Positions 27,296-34,184 of a stretch of DNA of 64,000 nt are shown piece after piece (position 1 is the stretch's first letter; each line of letters begins with the position of its first letter). A program made the translations under genes and the position numbers. The notes beneath the pieces are model-generated. The model was not told where the DNA came from. It was given only the letters and a program-made list of their open reading frames with translations, and did no database searches. This stretch comes from Denitratimonas tolerans (GTDB taxonomy: Bacteria > Pseudomonadota > Gammaproteobacteria > Xanthomonadales > Xanthomonadaceae): assembly GCF_037203605.1 (NCBI RefSeq), contig NZ_JBBDHC010000002.1:62001-126000 (forward strand), in the 5' to 3' direction.

Positions 27296-27867
27296 GAGCC
27301 GTCCTCCGAACTCATCTGGAGACGCTCAAGCTGGGCCGCCAGTTCCAGATCATCATAACCGACGCGAACGGACTGCAACCGCCCGTTCGAACCAATTCCG
27401 TAGAACACCGGCGTGACCTTGGGCACAAGCCAATCGGCCTTCCCACGCGAATCGACGTAGAGTATGCGGTCAGCCGGCACACCCACTGGCGGTGAAATGG
27501 CATCGGATTCGAGAAGAAAAAACACCGGCGGCCATGAGACCGAAACGCCACTGGTCTGACCGACACGAATCTGGTTCACGGCAGAGCGACAGGGCGGACA
27601 TTCATCGTGGTATAGCATCAATATGCCGGGGCGATCAAAAAAAGCGGCAATGCTGCGCGCACTTTCGTCGACTGCGCGAACGACAAGAAAGTCTGCCGGA
27701 AGAATTGTTCCGACATGCCGTTCCAGCTCAGCGCTGCGGTGATTGACGATGAACTCGCCGACACTCAACAACAAGGGTTTGCGAAAGATCCAGGCGGTCA
27801 GGGGCAGCATGACGACAAGCAGCACCACGAGCCACTTCATCCATGAAGATTTGCGGTTTCTTTGCAC
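27280..27867 (-). CDS. Membrane-anchored thioredoxin-like protein with CPPC
   Basis: This 195-aa protein has one N-terminal membrane helix (about 10-29, MKWLVVLLVVMLPLTAWIF) and an extracytoplasmic domain with ILMLYHDECPPCRSAVNQI (about 83-101). The CPPC motif at the end of a beta strand is placed as in thioredoxin-fold proteins. It lacks the standard WCxxC Trp. GTG at 27867 with AGGA 9 nt upstream is chosen; an internal ATG follows nine codons later. It is the first gene after the precursor-peptide gene and overlaps the adaptor gene. By position it could oxidise, reduce or guide disulfides in the six-Cys peptide. The family is assigned from the motif and size only. Confidence 0.75.
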   Translation of the reverse strand: MQRNRKSSWMKWLVVLLVVMLPLTAWIFRKPLLLSVGEFIVNHRSAELERHVGTILPADFLVVRAVDESARSIAAFFDRPGILMLYHDECPPCRSAVNQIRVGQTSGVSVSWPPVFFLLESDAISPPVGVPADRILYVDSRGKADWLVPKVTPVFYGIGSNGRLQSVRVGYDDLELAAQLERLQMSSEDGSWIER

Positions 27868-27929
27868 GAGACATCATCCTGTTCAGCGAATCTGCGCTGT
27901 TGCATCGCCGCACAGCGCGCTGAAATTTC

Positions 27930-27954
27930 GGGCTGCCGCCAAGCGGCAGCCCGA
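27930..27954 (-). terminator. Strong hairpin between peptide gene and export genes
   Basis: CGGGCTGCCGC and GCGGCAGCCCG form a perfect 11-bp stem with a 3-nt loop in the 258-bp gap between the Cys-rich peptide gene and the thioredoxin-like gene. The minus-strand sequence after it is GAAATTTC, a weak T-tract, so it probably acts as a partial terminator or an RNA-stabilising 3' end. Confidence 0.6.
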
Positions 27955-28125
27955 AGTTCTGGCCGCATCATCGACCGCAAGGAAGCTCCGAACCAGACAA
28001 CTCTCAATGCCAATATGTCAAATCGAGTCAGCGAAGCGCAGGAAATTCCGCCCGCCCCACATCCGAATCAATTCGTGGCATTCAAGAACTACCCTGCGCA
28101 CTGGCAGCCTCCCGCCGACCAGTCG

Positions 28126-28338
28126 CTATTTCTCTTGCTGACCTGGGCAGGGGATATCTTCACAAGTGGTGCTTTCAAAACACCAACTTCCCCAAAAAGG
28201 CAGTGGAATGCAGGTTCTTGATGTCGTGCACTGTTGACACGTGATGGAACTCAGGGAATTGCCAACTCCGGCTGCCAGGCTTGCCCCGGATACCAGGATA
28301 AGCGCCCCGAGTAGCGACGCGCCAAATTTACTATTCAT
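28126..28338 (-). CDS. Small secreted Cys-rich peptide precursor
   Basis: I do not recognise this 70-aa product from a known family. It starts with a Sec-type signal (MNSKFGASLLGALILVSGAS) with likely cleavage in SLAAG around residue 24. The mature part of about 46 residues has six Cys at 34, 37, 43, 53, 59 and 64, giving the pattern C-x2-C-x5-C-x9-C-x5-C-x4-C, and the segment IPLPFWGSW in the middle. The even Cys number suggests three disulfides. ATG at 28338 has GGAGG 6 nt upstream, which decides the start over an ATG two codons before. It has a near-consensus promoter, a 3' hairpin and a downstream export operon in the same direction. It may be a bacteriocin-like or signalling peptide; neither is shown. 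Confidence 0.72.
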   Translation of the reverse strand: MNSKFGASLLGALILVSGASLAAGVGNSLSSITCQQCTTSRTCIPLPFWGSWCFESTTCEDIPCPGQQEK

Positions 28339-28394
28339 GATCATCCTCCCTAGTTTGAGATATGCCGCAACTTTCGCGGCTTCCGCAACTCCCG

Positions 28395-28448
28395 CGGCAA
28401 GGGCGGCAAGGGCGGCAAGGGCGGCAAGGGCGGCAAGGGCGGCAAGGG
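28395..28448. repeat. Six perfect tandem copies of a 9-bp unit
   Basis: The unit CGGCAAGGG is repeated six times without change. It begins directly downstream of the minus-strand -10 of the peptide promoter and so lies in the transcribed leader of the peptide mRNA. Perfect short tandem repeats of this kind often vary in copy number by slippage. Confidence 0.95.
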
Positions 28449-28478
28449 ATGCTAGAATTGACTGCAAAGATTTGTCAA
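28449..28478 (-). promoter_or_regulatory. Near-consensus sigma-70 promoter of peptide-export operon
   Basis: On the minus strand a perfect -35 TTGACA (28473-28478) and a -10 TAGCAT (28449-28454) are 18 bp apart. Transcription would start near 28442 and run toward the Cys-rich peptide. It is the only strong promoter seen for the five-gene operon, and a consensus -35 is unusual in this GC-rich window. Confidence 0.75.
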
Positions 28479-28501
28479 GAAGCCAAGACTCACATGAAGT
28501 C

Positions 28502-28551
28502 GGCCCGCGCGCCACCGCCATTTCGGTGCTGCCCCACGGCGGCGGATGAGG
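28502..28551 (+). repeat. Right copy of 50-bp direct repeat
   Basis: This displaced copy of the CNNM gene end (including its TGA at 28547-28549) lies 24 bp beyond the peptide promoter and 57 bp before the purB start. It differs from the left copy at one of 50 bases. Confidence 0.95.
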
Positions 28552-28571
28552 GCCGGGACGCGCGCTGCGGG

Positions 28572-28577
28572 TAGAAT
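28572..28577 (+). promoter_or_regulatory. Candidate -10 of purB
   Basis: TAGAAT lies 31 bp upstream of the purB start. No clear -35 was seen. The right direct repeat ends 20 bp before it. Confidence 0.4.
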
Positions 28578-28607
28578 CTGCAGCCGCTTCCCTTCCGCAG
28601 CATCGCC

Positions 28608-29972
28608 ATGACCAACCCGCTTTCCGCCCTCTCGCCGCTCGATGGCCGCTATGCCGCCAAGGCCGCGCCGCTGCGCCCGATCTTCAGCGAGTACGGGCTG
28701 ATGCACCGACGGGTGCGGGTGGAGATCGCCTGGCTGATCGCCCTGGCGGACGAGCCGGCGATCGGCGAGGTGCCGGCGCTTTCCGCCGACGCGCGCGCCT
28801 TCCTCCACACCATCGCCGAGGATTTTTCCGACGCCGATGGCGAGCGCATCAAGGCCATCGAGCGCACCACCAACCACGACGTGAAGGCGGTCGAATACTT
28901 CATCAAGGAAAAGATCGCCGATCACCCCGAGCTGGCACAGGCCAGGGAATTCGTGCACTTCGCCTGCACCTCGGAAGACATCAACAACCTCGCTTACGGC
29001 CTGATGCTGCGCGATGCGCGCGAGGGCGTGCTGCTGCCGGCGCTGGATCGGGTGATCGACGCACTGCGCGCGATGGCGCACGCGCAGGCGGCCCGGCCGA
29101 TGCTCTCGCGCACCCACGGCCAGACCGCCACGCCCACCACGCTGGGCAAGGAAATCGCCAACGTGGCGGCGCGCCTGGTGCGCCAGCGCCGCCAGATCGC
29201 GGGTGTGGAGCTGAGCGGCAAGATCAACGGCGCGGTGGGCAACTACAACGCGCACCTCGTGGCGTACCCGGACGTGGACTGGCCGGCCTTCGCGCGGCGC
29301 TTCGTCGAGGGCCTGGGGCTGGCGTTCAATCCCTGGACCACCCAGATCGAGCCGCACGACTGCGTAGCCGAGATCGGCGACGCGACGCGCCGCGCCAACA
29401 CCGTGCTGATCGATTTTTCCCGCGACGTGTGGGGCTACGTCTCGCTCGGCTACTTCAAGCAGAAGCTCAAGGAGGGCGAGGTCGGCTCGTCGACCATGCC
29501 GCACAAGGTCAACCCCATCGATTTCGAGAACGCGGAAGGCAACTTCGGGCTGGCCAACGCGCTGTTCGAGCACTTCTCGGCCAAGTTGCCGATCAGCCGC
29601 TGGCAGCGCGACCTGACCGATTCCACCGTGCTGCGCGCGCTGGGTACCGCCTTCGGCCACTGCCTGATCGCGCTCGATTCGCTGATGAAGGGCCTGGGCA
29701 AGCTGGAGGTGAACCCGGCGCGCCTGGAGGCCGACCTCGACGCGAGCTGGGAAGTGCTGGCCGAAGCGGTGCAGACGGTGATGCGCCGCCACGGCCTGCC
29801 CAACCCCTACGAGCAGCTCAAAGCCCTCACCCGCGGCCAGGGCATCACCCGCGACTCGATGCACGCCTTCATCGGCGGCCTCGATCTTCCCGCCGATGCG
29901 AAAGCCCGGCTGCTGGCGCTGACGCCGGCGTCGTATGCGGGACTGGCGGAACGGCTGGCGCGGGAAATTTGA
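28608..29972 (+). CDS. purB: Adenylosuccinate lyase
   Basis: PurB catalyses two fumarate-releasing steps of purine synthesis: SAICAR to AICAR, and adenylosuccinate to AMP. The 454-aa product starts with LSALSPLDGRYAAKAAPLR. It has TTNHDVKAVEYFIKE, the active-site region FVHFACTSEDINNLAYG and SRTHGQTATPTTLGKEIAN, and the superfamily signature GSSTMPHKVNPIDFENAEGN (about 295-314). All are typical of the E. coli-type enzyme. It follows the right direct repeat and has its own -10-like element. The gene ends 83 bp before the UbiB-type gene. No defect was seen. Confidence 0.97.
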   Translation: MTNPLSALSPLDGRYAAKAAPLRPIFSEYGLMHRRVRVEIAWLIALADEPAIGEVPALSADARAFLHTIAEDFSDADGERIKAIERTTNHDVKAVEYFIKEKIADHPELAQAREFVHFACTSEDINNLAYGLMLRDAREGVLLPALDRVIDALRAMAHAQAARPMLSRTHGQTATPTTLGKEIANVAARLVRQRRQIAGVELSGKINGAVGNYNAHLVAYPDVDWPAFARRFVEGLGLAFNPWTTQIEPHDCVAEIGDATRRANTVLIDFSRDVWGYVSLGYFKQKLKEGEVGSSTMPHKVNPIDFENAEGNFGLANALFEHFSAKLPISRWQRDLTDSTVLRALGTAFGHCLIALDSLMKGLGKLEVNPARLEADLDASWEVLAEAVQTVMRRHGLPNPYEQLKALTRGQGITRDSMHAFIGGLDLPADAKARLLALTPASYAGLAERLAREI

Positions 29973-30055
29973 GGCGGGTGGTGCAGGCTCCTTCCCCATC
30001 CTCCGCGCGCTGCAGTTAAGCTCGCACCCGACGACCGGGACGCGGAGAACGGGCG

Positions 30056-31738
30056 ATGCTGCTGGAAGCGCTGAGCGCGGTGCGCGACATGGGGCGGGTG
30101 CAGGAAATCGCCGGGGTGCTGATCCGCTACGGCTTCGGCGACGTGGTGCAACGCGTGGGTATGGCCAGGGTGCTCGAACGCGCCGGCCGGATACTGCACT
30201 GGCAGGCAGTGAGCGAGGAAATGCTCTCGCTCTCACCGCCGCAGCGCGTGCACCGCGCGCTGGAGGACCTGGGCCCGACCTTCGTCAAGCTCGGGCAGAT
30301 CCTGGCCACGCGCGTGGACCTGTTCGGGCCGGAATGGATCGCCGAATTCAGCCTCCTGCAGAACGCCGTGCCGGCGGTGCCGTTCGAGGAGATCGCCGCG
30401 CAGCTCGAGGAAGACCTGGGCTGCCCGCCGCACGAGGCTTTTCGCAACCTCAAGGAAACTCCGCTCGCCGCGGCTTCGCTCGGGCAGGCGTATCTGGCCG
30501 AACTGGACGATGGCACGACGGTGGTGCTCAAGGTGCGCCGGCCCGACATCGCACCGACCATCGAGGCCGACCTGCGGCTGCTCAACCGTCTCGCCGAGGC
30601 GATCGAAAGCGAGATGCCCGACTGGCGGCGCTACAAGCCGCGCGAAGTGGTGCGCCAGTTCGCCATCTCGCTTCGGCGCGAGCTGGATTTCGCCGCCGAG
30701 TGCCGCAGCTCCGAGCGCATCGCGCGCAACTTCGAGGACTTCCCGGAGCTCGTCGTTCCGCGCGTGCACTGGAAGTACGTCTGCGAACGCCTCAACGTGC
30801 AGGACTTCGTGGTGGGCGTTCCCGGCGGCGCGATGGACCAGATCGACGAGGCCAGGCTGGATCGGGCGCGGCTGGCGCGACTGGGTGCCGCGGCGATCCT
30901 CAAGATGGTGCTGGAGGACGGCTTCTTCCACGCCGATCCGCATCCCGGCAACGTGTTTTTCCTGCCGGGAAACCGCATCGCGCTGATCGACTTCGGCATG
31001 GTCGGGCGGCTGGGCGTGGATCGCCGGCGGCAGATCGCGCGGCTCCTCTACGGGCTGGCGACGCAGGAAGTGAATGAGGTGTCCGAGGTGCTGCTGGACT
31101 GGGCCGGCAGCATCGACATCGACGAGACGCAGCTGCTCACCGAGATCGACGCCTTCGTCGACACTTACCGCGGCGTGCCGCTCAGGCATCTGGGCTTTGG
31201 CCGCATGCTCACCGACATGATCGCGGTGCTGCGCAACAACGGCCTGACCCTGCCGCCGGATCTGGCACTGATGCTCAAGGCCTTCGTCACGCTGGAGGGC
31301 ATGGGACGCGAGCTGGATCCGGATTTCGACATGGCCGCGGTGGCCCTGCCCTACCTGCGCCGGGCGCTGGCCGAGCAGTACTCGCCCCGCGCGCTGGCGC
31401 GGCGCGGCTGGCACGTCCTGTCCAGCACGATGAGCCTGATGGCCAGCCTGCCGCGCGACCTGCGCCACATCCTGCGCATGGCGCGGCGCGGCAAGCTGCA
31501 TGTGGAAGTGGAAGTCACCTCGCTCAAGCCATTCGGCGACCAGCTCGACCGCGCCGTCAGCCGGCTCACGGTCGGGCTGGTCACCTCGGCCCTGATCATC
31601 GGTTCGGCCATCGTGATGAACATCAAGGGGCCGATCGCGCTGTCGACCATCTCCGGCTTCGGCGTGCTGGGCTTCATCGGTGCCGCGCTGGGCGGGGTGT
31701 GGGTGCTGATTTCCATCCTGCGCGGCGGGCGGCGATGA
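30056..31738 (+). CDS. ubiB: ABC1/UbiB-family atypical kinase-like protein
   Basis: This 560-aa protein belongs to the ABC1/AarF/UbiB family of atypical kinases or ATPases needed for ubiquinone synthesis in bacteria. The family KxGQ motif lies in TFVKLGQILATR (about 76-87), the Ala-rich loop in PLAAASLGQAYLAEL (about 139-153), the catalytic-loop equivalent in HADPHPGNVFFL (about 297-308) and the metal site in IDFGMVGRLG. Two C-terminal hydrophobic helices (LVTSALIIGSAIVM and FIGAALGGVWVLISIL) anchor it to the inner membrane. It is not next to ubiE or ubiJ here, so the ubiB symbol is assigned by family, and a paralogue with another role remains possible. Confidence 0.82.
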   Translation: MLLEALSAVRDMGRVQEIAGVLIRYGFGDVVQRVGMARVLERAGRILHWQAVSEEMLSLSPPQRVHRALEDLGPTFVKLGQILATRVDLFGPEWIAEFSLLQNAVPAVPFEEIAAQLEEDLGCPPHEAFRNLKETPLAAASLGQAYLAELDDGTTVVLKVRRPDIAPTIEADLRLLNRLAEAIESEMPDWRRYKPREVVRQFAISLRRELDFAAECRSSERIARNFEDFPELVVPRVHWKYVCERLNVQDFVVGVPGGAMDQIDEARLDRARLARLGAAAILKMVLEDGFFHADPHPGNVFFLPGNRIALIDFGMVGRLGVDRRRQIARLLYGLATQEVNEVSEVLLDWAGSIDIDETQLLTEIDAFVDTYRGVPLRHLGFGRMLTDMIAVLRNNGLTLPPDLALMLKAFVTLEGMGRELDPDFDMAAVALPYLRRALAEQYSPRALARRGWHVLSSTMSLMASLPRDLRHILRMARRGKLHVEVEVTSLKPFGDQLDRAVSRLTVGLVTSALIIGSAIVMNIKGPIALSTISGFGVLGFIGAALGGVWVLISILRGGRR

Positions 31739-31758
31739 GCAGCCCACCGCCACCGTAG

Positions 31759-31830
31759 GTCGGCCCTACGCGGCCGACGCTTGCGTTGCAGTGTACGGAA
31801 ACCTCCGTCGTCGGGGGCGTGGCCCCCGAC
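31759..31830. repeat. Diverged copy of the GTCGGSS palindrome family
   Basis: GTCGGCC/GGCCGAC at 31759-31778 and GTCGGGGGC/GCCCCCGAC at 31810-31830 lie in the 118-bp gap between the converging ends of the UbiB-type and S46 genes. The second hairpin has a 9-bp stem and may also help end both transcripts. Confidence 0.65.
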
Positions 31831-31856
31831 GCGATGGTGCGCCCCGACGCAATGGC

Positions 31857-34031
31857 TCAATCCAGGTGCGGACTCACGCCCAGTTCCTCCAGGATCGCCG
31901 GCGCGGGATGGACCTCGTCCATGACCCAGAGCATGTAGCGCGAATCGACGTGGATGGTGCGGGTCAGGGCCGGATCGAAGACCCAGTTGGACGCGACCGA
32001 TTCCCAGATGCCGTCGAAGATGAGCCCCACCAGTTCGCCCTTCGCGTTCAGCGTGGGTGAGCCGGAGTTGCCGCCGGTCACGTCCAGATCGGCCAGGTAG
32101 TTGACCGGCACGTCCTTGAGCGCGGGCACTTCCCAGGTGCCGAAGCGGCGCGCGGCGATGGCGTCGAGCTGTGCCGCGGTGGCGTCGAACTCGCCTTCGC
32201 CGGTGTGCTTTTCCACCAGACCCCGGGTGGTGGTGAAGGGCTGGTAATACAGGCCGTCGCGCGGGGAGACGCCCATCACGTTGCCGAAGGTGATGCGCAG
32301 GCTGGAGTTGGCGTCGGGATAGGTGGCACGATCCTGGCTGTCGCGAAAATCGATCAGCGCCTGCATGTAGCCCGGCTGCAGGCGCGCCACGGCACCGTTG
32401 AAGGTCTTGCGCTCGGCCTCCAGGCGCTGCATCGCGGGATAGAGCGCGGCGGCGAGACGGAGGAAGCCGTCGTCGCTGGCCTCCAGTTCGGCCGGTGTGG
32501 CGGTGAAGGCGGCCAGGCGCGCATCGAGCGTATCCAGGCGGGTGCCGGCATAGAGCGCATCGATCCTGGCCTTGAGCCCATCGGTGGCGGGCGCATCGCC
32601 GGAAAGCCCGGCCCAGGCGTCGAGTTCGGGCAGGCGCTGGGCGGCCGGCAGCGCGGCGTACTTCGCCAGCCAGTAGCCGAGGATCCGGCGATCCACGCCC
32701 GGATCCATGCGGCGGTCGAGCTGGCGCTGGCCGGCTTCCAGCACCGGCCAGTCGCGCTCCTGGTAGCCCGCCTCGCGGAGGGCGTCATCGGTCTTGGCGC
32801 GTTCGCGCGCGAGGCGATAGAGCGTGTTGGCCGAGCCGATCAGGCCGCTGCCGCTCATCATCGCCATGATGCGGTCGCGCTCGCGGGTGGCGCGCTGGCC
32901 GTTGATGAGGTCCACGTACTGGCGATAGTTGTCCAGCGCCGCCTTGCCCGAGCGCCCCTGCGACTGCAGCCAGGCCACCAGCGCGTTTTCCTCGCCCCGC
33001 TTGATGCCGGCGGCGTCGGCGCGGCGGAAGCCTTCCAGCATCCCGGCCATGTTCTTGCGGGCGTTGTTCAGGCCGGCCATGGTCGCTACGTAGGTGATCG
33101 CCACCTTCGGATCGGCCTCGCCGGCCGACCGGATCAGCGCCATCAGATCGTCGAAGATCTCGATCTGGGTCGGATAGCTCCAGGAAATGGCGTCTTCAAT
33201 CTGGTCGGCGAGCTGGTAGCGCTGGGTGCGGCCGGGGTAGCCGGCGACCATCACGAAGTCGCCTTCGGCCACGCCGTCCTTCGCGATGGGAAGGAAGTGC
33301 CTGGGCCGATAGGGCACGTTGTCCTTCGAGAACGGCGCGGGCTTGCCGTCCGGGCCGACGTAGGCACGATAGAAGGTGAAGTCGCCGGTGTGGCGCGGCC
33401 ATTGCCAGTTGTCGGTATCACCGCCGAACTTGCCGATGGCCTCGGGCGGCGCGTAGGCGATGCGCACGTCGCGGATTTCCATCTGGCGGAACAGGCGGTA
33501 CTGCACCCCGCCAAAATGCGAGAACACGCGGCAGCGGTACTGGCCGTCGGCCTCGCATTCGGCCACCAGCCTCTTCTGCGCCGCTTCGATGGCGTCGTTG
33601 CGCTGGCGGTCGGTGGCCTTGCGCGAAATCGCCCCGAGCACTGTGCCGGTCACGTCGCTGATGTCCTCGGTCACCCAGATGCGCGCGGCGGGGCCGGCGG
33701 AGGGTTCGTCGGCCAGCGAGGCGGCGATGAAGCCATCGCGCAGCATGTGGTTTTCGGGCGTGGAATTGAGCTGCAGCGCGCCATAGGCGCAGTGGTGGTT
33801 GGTGACCACCAGGCCCCTGGGCGAGACGAACGAGGCGGTGCAGCCGCCCAGCGACACCACCGCGCCCATCGGCTGGCCGCGCAGGTCGGAGAGCGCGGCC
33901 GGATCGAGCTGGAGGCCGGCGCGGGTCAGCGCCTCGGAAATTTCCGGCAGCTGCTCAGGGGTCCACATGCCCTCCACGGCCAGGGCGGGCATTGCGGCCA
34001 GAAGGCCGGCGAAGATCAGGGGAAGGCGCAT
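31857..34031 (-). CDS. S46 family dipeptidyl-peptidase, DPP7-like
   Basis: This 724-aa serine exopeptidase releases dipeptides from the N-terminus of peptides in the periplasm. A signal peptide ends near PALA (residue 18). The catalytic His lies in VTNHHCAYG, the Asp in GGDTDNWQWPRH and the Ser in GGNSGSPTLN. After the Ser the sequence reads GLIFDG; in characterised S46 enzymes Gly at this S1 position marks DPP7 (hydrophobic P1), while Arg marks DPP11 (acidic P1). The second S46 enzyme in the window has FDR there. The very long upstream frame is an artefact of GC-rich coding; ATG at 34031 starts a clean signal peptide. It is divergent from tdh. Confidence 0.92.
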   Translation of the reverse strand: MRLPLIFAGLLAAMPALAVEGMWTPEQLPEISEALTRAGLQLDPAALSDLRGQPMGAVVSLGGCTASFVSPRGLVVTNHHCAYGALQLNSTPENHMLRDGFIAASLADEPSAGPAARIWVTEDISDVTGTVLGAISRKATDRQRNDAIEAAQKRLVAECEADGQYRCRVFSHFGGVQYRLFRQMEIRDVRIAYAPPEAIGKFGGDTDNWQWPRHTGDFTFYRAYVGPDGKPAPFSKDNVPYRPRHFLPIAKDGVAEGDFVMVAGYPGRTQRYQLADQIEDAISWSYPTQIEIFDDLMALIRSAGEADPKVAITYVATMAGLNNARKNMAGMLEGFRRADAAGIKRGEENALVAWLQSQGRSGKAALDNYRQYVDLINGQRATRERDRIMAMMSGSGLIGSANTLYRLARERAKTDDALREAGYQERDWPVLEAGQRQLDRRMDPGVDRRILGYWLAKYAALPAAQRLPELDAWAGLSGDAPATDGLKARIDALYAGTRLDTLDARLAAFTATPAELEASDDGFLRLAAALYPAMQRLEAERKTFNGAVARLQPGYMQALIDFRDSQDRATYPDANSSLRITFGNVMGVSPRDGLYYQPFTTTRGLVEKHTGEGEFDATAAQLDAIAARRFGTWEVPALKDVPVNYLADLDVTGGNSGSPTLNAKGELVGLIFDGIWESVASNWVFDPALTRTIHVDSRYMLWVMDEVHPAPAILEELGVSPHLD

Positions 34032-34144
34032 TGCTGGGATCTCGTGAACGGCTGACGGAACTGCCGAGTATAGGTGCCGCGCGGGGCGCGAAAATGGGCC
34101 GATGGTCAGGGGCCGCCCGATGCGGCCCGGCCCCGCCGCGGTCC

Positions 34145-34150
34145 TATAAT
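34145..34150 (+). promoter_or_regulatory. Consensus -10 of tdh
   Basis: A perfect TATAAT lies 34 bp before the tdh ATG. Transcription would begin near 34157, leaving a leader of about 28 nt. No -35 resembling TTGACA is present at the usual distance. Confidence 0.55.
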
Positions 34151-34184
34151 CGGCGTTCCCCGCACTTCCCGGACGCACCCTGCC

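Larger units (their letters stand above)
22637..28551. mobile_element. Putative inserted block carrying a peptide-export operon
   Basis: The block between the two direct repeats holds one minus-strand operon of five genes and looks lower in GC than its surroundings. Hand counts give 32 G/C of 60 bases at 23701-23760 and 46 of 60 at 29161-29220. Without the block, the CNNM gene and purB would be neighbours joined through a single copy of the repeat. No integrase, transposase or terminal inverted repeat was found, so the mechanism of insertion is unknown. It may be an island that lost or never carried its recombinase, or the product of repeat-mediated recombination. The 174 bp between the left repeat and the permease stop hold nothing I recognise. 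Confidence 0.7.

Noticed and set aside
28395..28448. Possible CRISPR array
   Set aside because: The 9-bp units are directly adjacent with no spacers and are far too short.
28126..28521. A longer 131-aa version of the peptide with a Leu-Ala-Ala repeat N-terminus
   Set aside because: Its start lies inside the right direct repeat and upstream of the TTGACA promoter, and it has no ribosome site. The ATG at 28338 has GGAGG and begins a signal peptide.
22637..28551. A transposon or phage with its own recombinase
   Set aside because: No transposase, integrase, phage gene or terminal inverted repeat was found in either strand of the block.
30056..31738. A true Hanks-type protein kinase
   Set aside because: KxGQ and the Ala-rich loop in place of the Gly-rich loop mark the ABC1/UbiB atypical family.
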